Shown here: positions 57,661 to 64,000 of the stretch, piece after piece | How positions within the stretch are numbered: the first letter of the stretch is position 1 | How the letters are laid out: each line of letters starts with the position of its first letter | DNA from: Haloarcula japonica DSM 6131 | GTDB taxonomy: Archaea > Halobacteriota > Halobacteria > Halobacteriales > Haloarculaceae | NCBI RefSeq assembly: GCF_000336635.1 | Contig: NZ_AOLY01000042.1 | Span: 163,136-227,135, forward strand | Length of the DNA stretch: 64,000 bases | Reading direction: 5' to 3' | The notes under the pieces: model-generated | The model's input: the letters and a program-made list of their open reading frames with translations, nothing else | Told to the model about the DNA's origin: nothing | Databases searched by the model: none | Position numbers and translations under genes: made by a program

Positions 57661-60055
57661 ATCCGCCATCCACGACAGCATCGACACCGCAGCGACCACC
57701 GTCGGCTCCCTCTGGCCCATCCACTCGTTCGTGACGGCAAACCCCCTCGCTGGGTTCGAGAACCAGCCGTTCGGTGAGGCGGTCACACAGGCAGCCGATC
57801 TGCTGGGTGGCCGTGGCTACCCTAGCGCCGAGACGTTCCGTGCAGCGCTAGAGCGCGGCCAGATAGACCCGGAGATTCTCGACGCGGAACTCTCCGAGGC
57901 CGGCTACGAGGATGACCCAGAGATACTGCTCGACCACATGGCCAACACGGCCGATGCAACGGACAGTGATTCCGATACCGCCACCGACCGCGTCGATCAG
58001 GTCCTGACGAAATGGCTATCGGCGTTCCTCGACGAGGGGAGCGCCCACTGGTCGATGCCGAACCGCGAAGCAGGGTTCTACACCGCCTTCCGCGGCGTGG
58101 CCGAACACGACGGCGATATCCCCGACGAGGGGATCATTACCGATCTGCCGGAGACGCCCAGCGAGACCATCGAAACAGTGCTTGCGCCGCACCCGGAGAG
58201 CCAGTGGGTGCCCATCTTCGAGGAGCAACTGGCTGCCCTGCCGGGCTGGACGGGACTCATCAAGCAGCGCGCCGATGACGAGGGTGCGTGGCAGTCGGCG
58301 TACCCGATTTCGCTGGCGGGGTACCTCGCGGCGCGTCTGGCCCTGCTAGATGCCGTCGATGCTGCTATCGCTCCCTCGAACACCAGCATCGATCCGGACC
58401 CGACCGCCGAACTCGCCGGGGCGTTCCTGCGCGCCTGGGAGGCGAGCTACCGCGGTGACCTCGTCGAGACCGTCTCGGTGGAGAGCCAATCGCTCGCAGA
58501 CAGCGACACGTCGGGCCGCCCGGACGCCCAGATGGTCTTCTGTATCGACACCCGCTCGGAGATCATCCGCCGCCATATCGAGGCCACGGGCGACTACGAA
58601 ACCCACGGCTACGCTGGTTTCTTCGGGGTTCCGATGGAGTACCAGGGCTACGACACCGACGTGTCAGTCGACGCCTGCCCGCCGATTCTCGACCCCCAGC
58701 ACCACGTCACCGACGTTCCGACCGACGACGACACCCGAGAGAGCCACGACCGCTTATCTGGTATCCGTGAAACCGCCGACGAAATTATCGAGACGCTGGA
58801 GGCCAACGCCGCCACGGCCTACGGCTTCGTCGAGACTGCCGGGAGCGGGTACGGCCTCGCCCTCGCGGCCCGTACGCTTGTCCCCGGACGCGTGCAGGAA
58901 CTGTTGGATGTGGCCGACGACTCGGTGCCCGATGAACACGAGTTCTGTGAGCCGCTCGTTCACCATCAACACACCTACACCGGTGATTTGCCGGTGGGGC
59001 TGACTACCGATGAGAAAGTCGAGTACGCCGCCACCGCGTTCGACCTGATGGGCTGGGAGACGTTCAGTCGCCTCGTCGTCTTCACCGGGCACGCCAGCGA
59101 GACGACGAACAATCCCTACGATTCGAGTCTTGACTGTGGTGCCTGCGCCGGCAACCCCGGCGGCCCGAACGCCCGCGTGCTGGCGGCGATCTGCAATGAC
59201 ACCGAAGTCCGATCCGCGCTCCGCGACCGCGGCTTCGAAATCCCCGAAGACACCGTTTTCCTCGCCGGCGAACACAACACGACGACCGACGAAGTGGAAC
59301 TGTACGACAGCGATGTGCCCGAGAGCCACACTGACGACCTCGAACAGTTGCGCGCCGATCTCGCCACCGCCCGCGAGAACGCGGCCGCTGAGCGTGCCGA
59401 GTCGATGAGGAGCGACGCATCGTCGGGGGTCAACGAGACGGAGCGCCGCGCCGCCGACTGGGCTGAGACCCGCCCCGAGTGGGGCCTAGCCGGCAACGCC
59501 GGTTTCGTCATCGGCCCCCGCGAACTGACGAGCGGTGTCGACCTCGACGGTCGCGCCTTCCTCCACTCGTATGACTGGTCGGCCGATCCCGACGGTGAGG
59601 CGCTGGAGGCGATACTCACCGGCCCAATGGTCGTCACCCAGTGGATCAACACACAGTACTACTTCTCGACGGTCGATAACGCCGTCTACGGGAGCGGCTC
59701 AAAAGTGACCCACAACCCCGTCGGCAACGTCGGCGTTTATCAGGGCAACGGCGGCGACCTGATGACCGGCCTCCCGCTACAGTCGCTGATGGCTGCCGAC
59801 GACGACCCGTACCACCAGCCGCTCCGCCTCTCGACGGTCATCCACGCGCCCGTCGACTGCGTCAACGACGTCCTGGCTGACCACGCGGAACTAACGGATC
59901 TGCTCGACAACAACTGGCTCTCTCTGACAGTTGTCGACCCTACGCAGGACCACCGTGCCTTCGAGTACGAGCATGATTTGGAGTGGTCGCCTGCGTCTGA
60001 ATTATCCGAAACCGACCTCGCGGACCCGACCGCTCCTGCGGTCTCTGACGACTAA
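57650..60055 (+). CDS. dabA: DabA (DUF2309), zinc hydration subunit of inorganic carbon complex
   Basis: An 801-residue soluble protein matching DabA. The zinc set is visible: Cys298 and Asp300 in QMVFCIDTRSEIIRRH, His481 in VVFTGHASETTNN, and Cys496 in SSLDCGACAGNPGGPNAR. The spacing His to Cys of 15 equals that of the studied Halothiobacillus protein (His524, Cys539), and the CxD matches Cys351/Asp353. NPVGNVGVYQGNGGDLMTGL and QPLRLSTVIHAP are the conserved C-terminal segments. It should hydrate CO2 to bicarbonate, drawn one way by DabB-linked cation flow. Acidic loops (ATDSDSDTATD) show halophilic adaptation. Confidence 0.9.
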   Translation: MSTESAIHDSIDTAATTVGSLWPIHSFVTANPLAGFENQPFGEAVTQAADLLGGRGYPSAETFRAALERGQIDPEILDAELSEAGYEDDPEILLDHMANTADATDSDSDTATDRVDQVLTKWLSAFLDEGSAHWSMPNREAGFYTAFRGVAEHDGDIPDEGIITDLPETPSETIETVLAPHPESQWVPIFEEQLAALPGWTGLIKQRADDEGAWQSAYPISLAGYLAARLALLDAVDAAIAPSNTSIDPDPTAELAGAFLRAWEASYRGDLVETVSVESQSLADSDTSGRPDAQMVFCIDTRSEIIRRHIEATGDYETHGYAGFFGVPMEYQGYDTDVSVDACPPILDPQHHVTDVPTDDDTRESHDRLSGIRETADEIIETLEANAATAYGFVETAGSGYGLALAARTLVPGRVQELLDVADDSVPDEHEFCEPLVHHQHTYTGDLPVGLTTDEKVEYAATAFDLMGWETFSRLVVFTGHASETTNNPYDSSLDCGACAGNPGGPNARVLAAICNDTEVRSALRDRGFEIPEDTVFLAGEHNTTTDEVELYDSDVPESHTDDLEQLRADLATARENAAAERAESMRSDASSGVNETERRAADWAETRPEWGLAGNAGFVIGPRELTSGVDLDGRAFLHSYDWSADPDGEALEAILTGPMVVTQWINTQYYFSTVDNAVYGSGSKVTHNPVGNVGVYQGNGGDLMTGLPLQSLMAADDDPYHQPLRLSTVIHAPVDCVNDVLADHAELTDLLDNNWLSLTVVDPTQDHRAFEYEHDLEWSPASELSETDLADPTAPAVSDD

Positions 60056-60344
60056 GCCGGTCCGACCAGGCGGTATCCGGAGCCGCTCTCGGCCGGTAGC
60101 TCTTCCGAAGAACCGCTATTACTGCCGATTTGGATCCATATAATTGGAGGCAAAAAGAGAAGCCCCTCATTCGAAAGACATTATATTCGAGAATATATCT
60201 GGATTGGGCATATATACAGCTGCGTATGGCAGATAAAACACTAAAACCCAAGAAATCTCCTTCGAGTGGGATTTTTCTTGTACAACGTGGATATCGGCAA
60301 CTGAAAAACAGCGATCCGTTCTCGTTCTTCTCCTGTAGAAGGGG
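60056..60344. other. AT-rich intergenic between dabA and LLM gene
   Basis: About 290 bp with markedly lower GC than its surroundings. A plus-strand frame (60130-60348) lacks any motif. It is probably the convergent 3' region of the two genes and may hold terminators; no conserved element is identified. Confidence 0.35.
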
Positions 60345-61373
60345 CTAGCGCGGTGTGAGGCCAACACCGTCTGCGAGCAACTCATGGGAGCGGAGCGCGT
60401 CAGCGTGGTCGCCGACGACGTGCTGGATCATCACCTCGTCGACTCCGACGCGATCAGACAGCTGTTCGAGAAGGGCATCGAGTGTCTCCGGACTGCCGGA
60501 GATGGCTCGTGGCCACTCACCGGCATCCAGCGTGGCAGGCGTCGGTTCGGGCACCGCTCCGAGTTCGTCGATCGCTTCCTCGACAGATGGAGTCGTGCCA
60601 ACGACCCCTCGCTCCATCCGCTTGAACGACGCTTCGGCCACGGCGCGGAGCCGCGCCGCTTCCGCGTCGGTCTCGGCACAGACCGCGTTCACCGCGACCA
60701 TTCCCTGTGGCTCGTCGACGCTGCCGGCCAACTGCGAGGATTCGAAGTGGTTCCGGTACTCCTCAAACGAATGGGTGGCCAACTCCGGTCGAATGAACGC
60801 GGCGAAACAGTAGCGCAGGCCGAGTTCGCCGGCCAGCGCGGCGCTCGACGGACTTGATCCGAGGACCCACGGCACAGGTGTGTCCGCATCTGAACGAGGG
60901 ATTTCGAGATCACTGTACGCGTGTCCGTCCGGGTAGCCGTCGTAGAGGTGCGAAACGACGGCTTCGATTTTTTCGGCGTGGTCTTCGTCGGGGTTCCGGA
61001 CACGGCGGTCTGTCCCGAGTGCTCGGTCGACGGCTGGAGAGCCGTTGGCTCGTCCAAGCCCTGCGTCGATGCGTCCCGGAGCGAGCGCGTCGAGAGAGCC
61101 GAACAGTTCCGCGACTTTGAACGGGCTGTAGTGGTTGAGGAGGACCGCCCCCGATCCGAGCCGGATCGAGTCGGTTTCGGCGGCGAGGTTGCCGAGCAGT
61201 ACCTCGGGTGTTGTTCCGGCGAGCTTGTCCCCCATCCCGTGGTGTTCCGCTACCCAGAACCGGGAATAGCCGAGGCGTTCGGCCTGCTGGGCTGCGTCGA
61301 CGGTGTTCGCATACGCGTCAGTCGCAGTTCCATCATTCGGGACCGGAGAGAGATCAACGATTGAGAGGTCCAT
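60345..61373 (-). CDS. LLM-class flavin-dependent oxidoreductase (luciferase-like)
   Basis: A 342-residue TIM-barrel oxidoreductase of the bacterial luciferase superfamily, MsnO8 type: LSIVDLSPVPNDGTATDAYA, RFWVAEHHGMGDKLAGTTPEVL, RLGSGAVLLNHYSPFKVAEL, GRIDAGLGRANGSPAVDRAL and VPWVLGSSPSSAALAGEL. It uses F420 or FMN; haloarchaea have F420. Substrate unknown. It stands alone. Confidence 0.87.
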   Translation of the reverse strand: MDLSIVDLSPVPNDGTATDAYANTVDAAQQAERLGYSRFWVAEHHGMGDKLAGTTPEVLLGNLAAETDSIRLGSGAVLLNHYSPFKVAELFGSLDALAPGRIDAGLGRANGSPAVDRALGTDRRVRNPDEDHAEKIEAVVSHLYDGYPDGHAYSDLEIPRSDADTPVPWVLGSSPSSAALAGELGLRYCFAAFIRPELATHSFEEYRNHFESSQLAGSVDEPQGMVAVNAVCAETDAEAARLRAVAEASFKRMERGVVGTTPSVEEAIDELGAVPEPTPATLDAGEWPRAISGSPETLDALLEQLSDRVGVDEVMIQHVVGDHADALRSHELLADGVGLTPR

Positions 61374-61795
61374 ATCCGCTCACAACCGTTGCGGGGTATA
61401 ATCGTTCGGCTACTAACAGTGTGTGGGTATCTCACTCGGGCATGCCACTTTGATGGACCGTCCTATCTAGGCATACTAAATATACAAAAACCAATATTTT
61501 TGAGAAAACCTACGTTAGACAGAATACTTCATTTCGCTTTAATTGTTATGTTGATACTGAGTGTCGCTCGGAGAGTGTCTACTTCAGGCCCTGCTGATCA
61601 TCCAGAATCCCAAATTGATGGGATTCAAACGTCTTCAACCCACACTTTCATACAATACACCACCTCATCGATTACTTCAGAGGTGTGCCAGGGTCGTTCG
61701 TACAACGGGTTGATAGAATTACTACCAAGATCCAGTAATATTTATTTGGGTATCATACCGGGATCTTCACGATAATTTTCCCAATGCAGTGTCGG
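61374..61795. other. AT-rich intergenic, no gene recognised
   Basis: About 420 bp with conspicuously low GC (ATACTAAATATACAAAAACC near 61475, AATATTTATTTGG near 61737). The plus-strand frame 61389-61775 has no haloarchaeal coding signature. The low GC suggests inserted or decayed DNA. Confidence 0.4.
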
Positions 61796-62827
61796 TTACG
61801 AATCAAGTGATATCATCCCCTTGACCGCAGTCGGCTCCATCGCTCGGCGGAACGCATCGTCAATGTCTTCGAGTTCGGATTCAAAGTCGACTATACCCTC
61901 GACGTCGACTTCACCGTCGGCCAACAGGTCGACAGCCGCGTCGTAGGTGTTCTTGTACCGGAACGAGCCGTGGACGTCGATTTCGTTGTCGATGAGCTCC
62001 AGCACGTCGAGGGGGACCTCCGCTTCGCTTGCCAAGCCGACGAGTACGACCGTCCCGCCCCGACGGACCACGTCGAGTGTCGACTGTATCGACGGCTCCG
62101 CGCCGGAGGCTTCGACGACCACGTCGGCACCGACGCCGTCCGTGTATTCGGCGACCGACGCGTTGAGGTCCCTCTCGGTGACGTTAACTGTCAGGTCTGC
62201 GCCCCGTTCGTCGGCGAAGTCCAGCTTTTCCTCTACAACGTCGGTCAGAATTACGTCAGTCGCACCGGCGGCCCGTGCGGCCTCCATCACCATCAGCCCG
62301 ATCGGCCCCGCTCCGGTTATCAGCACCGTATCACCGGTTCCGACATCGCCGCGGCGACAGGCGTGGATGCCGACGGAAAGCGGTTCGCACAGCGCCCCTT
62401 CGGTGGTGGAGACGGACTCCGGGAGCGTGTAGGCGAAGTCGGCCGGCCACGAGACGTACTCCGCGAATGCGCCGTCGTGTGGCGGCGTCGCCATGAACCG
62501 GACCCCTTCACAGAGGTGGTAGTCGCCGCGCTTACAGTGGGCACACCGGCGGCAGGGAACACCGGGTTCGAGCGCGACGCGGTCACCCGGTTCGTGGTCG
62601 GTAACGTTCTCGCCGACTTCGACGACTTCACCGGCGCTCTCGTGGCCGAGGATCAGCGGGTCCTCGACGACGTAATCGCCGATACGACCGTGTTCGTAAT
62701 AGTGGACGTCTGAGCCACAGATCCCGACGTCACGGACGGCGACGAGTACCTCGTCCGGCCCGGGAGACGGTCTGGGACGGTCCTGCAGTTCGAACTCAGT
62801 CGGCTCTAGGAGTACAGCCGTTCGCAT
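61796..62827 (-). CDS. zinc-dependent polyol/alcohol dehydrogenase
   Basis: A 343-residue medium-chain dehydrogenase of the sorbitol/xylitol/threonine type. GICGSDVHYYEHGRIG has the catalytic Zn Cys, GHESAGEVVEVGENV the His-Glu pair, CRRCAHCKRGDYHLCEGV the structural zinc site with four Cys, and ITGAGPIGLMVMEAARAAG the NAD-binding loop with ILTDVVEEKLDFA after it. It oxidises a sugar alcohol or sugar acid. ATG at 62827 is preferred over GTG at 62839. The next gene on the strand, the dehydratase, precedes it by 69 bp, and they likely belong to one sugar catabolic operon. Confidence 0.89.
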   Translation of the reverse strand: MRTAVLLEPTEFELQDRPRPSPGPDEVLVAVRDVGICGSDVHYYEHGRIGDYVVEDPLILGHESAGEVVEVGENVTDHEPGDRVALEPGVPCRRCAHCKRGDYHLCEGVRFMATPPHDGAFAEYVSWPADFAYTLPESVSTTEGALCEPLSVGIHACRRGDVGTGDTVLITGAGPIGLMVMEAARAAGATDVILTDVVEEKLDFADERGADLTVNVTERDLNASVAEYTDGVGADVVVEASGAEPSIQSTLDVVRRGGTVVLVGLASEAEVPLDVLELIDNEIDVHGSFRYKNTYDAAVDLLADGEVDVEGIVDFESELEDIDDAFRRAMEPTAVKGMISLDS

Positions 62828-62896
62828 ACGTGTGGGCACGTGACATAACCATAAAAATACACAGGGTGGGTCGTCACGGGCTGGTACTACGCCAGG

Positions 62897-64000
62897 TCAC
62901 CACTCCGCGACGCTCCCGTCCTCGTGGTGCCAGACGGGGTTGTACCAGTTGACCTGTGTCTGTGCCTGTTCGCGGATGTGGGCCTCGTCGATTTCGATAC
63001 CGAGTCCGGGGCCTGTCGGTCGCTTGACGTACCCGTCCTCGAAGCGGAACGTCTCCGGATTCTCCAGGACTTTGAGCCGTTGGCTCGTCGTCGGAGCGTG
63101 CAGGTCGAGGTCCTGTTCGTGCATTACGACGTTCTGTGCGCAAAAGCCGACCTGCAGACTCGCGGCGAACGCGATGGGACCGAGCGGGCAGTGGGGAACG
63201 ACGGCCACGTCGAACGCCTCCGCCATCGATGCGATCTTTCGCATCTCGCTGATGCCGCCGACGTGGGTCACGTCGGGCTGAATTATCGACACCCCGTCGT
63301 CGACGAGGAGTTGTTTGAAGTCGTAGCGCGAATAGAACCGTTCGCCAGTGGCTATCGGCACGGTCGTCCGCTCGGCGATGTCGGCAAATGACTCGTCCTG
63401 TTCGGGGAGCAGCGGCTGGTCGATGAACATCAGATCGAATTGTTCGAGACGCTGGACGAGGTCGGCGGCCATCGGTTTGGAAACGCGGCCGTGGAAGTCG
63501 ACGCCGACGAAGGCATCGTCACCGACGGCGTCCCGGATTGCCGCCACGCGTTCGACCGCATGGTCGACGGCGTTGGGCGTCTCAATGGGTCGGAACTCTC
63601 TGGCGAAGTTGAATTTGAACGCTCTGTACCCCCGTTCACGGTCTTCTTTCGCGGCTGCGGCCACGTCTTCGGGATCGTCGCCACCGAGCCACTGGTACAC
63701 CAGCAGCTTATCCCGGACGTGACCGCCGAGCAGCTCGTGCACCGGGGCGCCGTAGTGTCGCCCCTTGATGTCCCAGAGCGCGTGGTCGATGCCGGCCAGT
63801 GCGCTCATGAGTATCGGTCCGCCGCGGAAGTAGCCGCTCTGATAGAGCTTCCGCCAGTGGTACTCAGTCCGGAGCGGGTCGGCCCCGAGAAGGTATGCCT
63901 CGATGAGCTCGGTGACGGCGGCTCGAACTGTCTCCAATCGACCCTGCACGATGGGCTCGCCCCAGCCGACGATCCCCTCGTCGGTCTCTAGCTTCAGGAG
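62897..64000 (-). CDS. galactonate/gluconate-type dehydratase, 5' end cut by the window
   Basis: At least 367 residues of an enolase-superfamily (mandelate racemase/D-galactonate dehydratase) enzyme; the frame runs open off the right edge, so the start lies beyond. Core parts: GIDHALWDIKGRHYGAPVHE, AFKFNFAREFRP, DDAFVGVDFHGRVSKPMA (Asp metal ligand and His), MFIDQPLLPEQDESFADIAE, VPIATGERFYSRYDFKQLL (Glu ligand; the GERFYSR pattern is that of galactonate dehydratases) and IQPDVTHVGGISEMRKIA. It dehydrates an aldonic acid to a 2-keto-3-deoxy acid; gluconate, galactonate or another sugar acid cannot be told apart by reading. Confidence 0.87.
   Translation of the reverse strand, partial: LLKLETDEGIVGWGEPIVQGRLETVRAAVTELIEAYLLGADPLRTEYHWRKLYQSGYFRGGPILMSALAGIDHALWDIKGRHYGAPVHELLGGHVRDKLLVYQWLGGDDPEDVAAAAKEDRERGYRAFKFNFAREFRPIETPNAVDHAVERVAAIRDAVGDDAFVGVDFHGRVSKPMAADLVQRLEQFDLMFIDQPLLPEQDESFADIAERTTVPIATGERFYSRYDFKQLLVDDGVSIIQPDVTHVGGISEMRKIASMAEAFDVAVVPHCPLGPIAFAASLQVGFCAQNVVMHEQDLDLHAPTTSQRLKVLENPETFRFEDGYVKRPTGPGLGIEIDEAHIREQAQTQVNWYNPVWHHEDGSVAEW

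Noticed and set aside
61389-61775. Plus-strand frame of 128 codons in the AT-rich block
   Set aside because: AT-rich third positions, few acidic residues and no motif; likely chance opening in low-GC DNA.
1-64000. CRISPR arrays, integrase, intact insertion sequences, tRNA genes and replication origins
   Set aside because: No regularly spaced repeats, recombinase or transposase motifs, cloverleaf tRNAs or Cdc6/Orc1 genes were seen on reading the sequence.

Overview
This 64-kb window is haloarchaeal, almost certainly from Haloarcula or a very close relative. Proteins are strongly acidic, coding DNA is GC-rich, many genes start within about 30 bp of a TATA-like box, and secreted proteins carry twin-arginine lipoprotein signals. 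The decisive mark is a complete 5S rRNA gene (35622-35743, minus strand) that I recall as nearly base-for-base the Haloarcula marismortui 5S rRNA. It looks like chromosome or a large stable replicon: metabolic, transport and housekeeping genes, with no replication origin, CRISPR array, tRNA or intact insertion sequence seen.

Layout. 0.4-4.9 kb: a sulfane-sulfur cluster (HTH regulator, two half-size YeeE/YedE membrane proteins, a rhodanese-persulfide dioxygenase fusion; divergently TusA and a DsrE-like protein; then thioredoxin). 5.4-10 kb: DUF302 protein, methyltransferase, NSS transporter, MaoC hydratase, creatininase-family amidohydrolase. 10-21.5 kb: membrane and beta-propeller proteins, a 46-aa zinc-ribbon gene, CopZ-like chaperone, UspA, sulfatase-fold protein, RHH regulator, thioredoxin-reductase-like flavoprotein, RNase HI, PQQ-type sugar dehydrogenase, a 57-aa membrane protein. 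21.5-22.7 kb: inverted fragments of a broken SDR gene, then a methyltransferase. 22.9-34.2 kb: agmatinase-family enzyme, AbrB-PhoU regulator, sodium:solute symporter, JAMM protein, APC permease with UspA, divergent thermosome subunit, formamidase. 33.5-35.4 kb: SCO1, TlpA and CcdA homologues in one operon. 35.6 kb: the lone 5S rRNA gene with its own box A. 36-42 kb: nitroreductase, membrane protein, two-gene ABC transporter, DUF2249, secreted protein. 42-48.4 kb: a complete BMP-type nucleoside ABC transporter, a V4R-like protein and a GbsR/MarR regulator. 48.5-51.3 kb: winged-helix protein, kinase, sugar porter. 51.3-55.7 kb: three overlapping siderophore-binding lipoprotein genes behind palindromes that resemble iron-repressor boxes, with a divergent Lrp regulator. 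56-60 kb: dabB-dabA, a proton-driven inorganic-carbon accumulation complex. 60.3-64 kb: LLM flavin oxidoreductase, polyol-type zinc dehydrogenase, and a galactonate/gluconate-type dehydratase running off the right edge.

Best leads: the rhodanese-first persulfide dioxygenase inside a full sulfur relay; dabAB in a heterotrophic archaeon with a palindrome just upstream of dabB; the triple binding-protein operon with two candidate iron operators; the autonomous 5S gene; and a V4R-like possible ligand sensor beside the nucleoside transporter. All assignments come from reading motifs; no database search was run.
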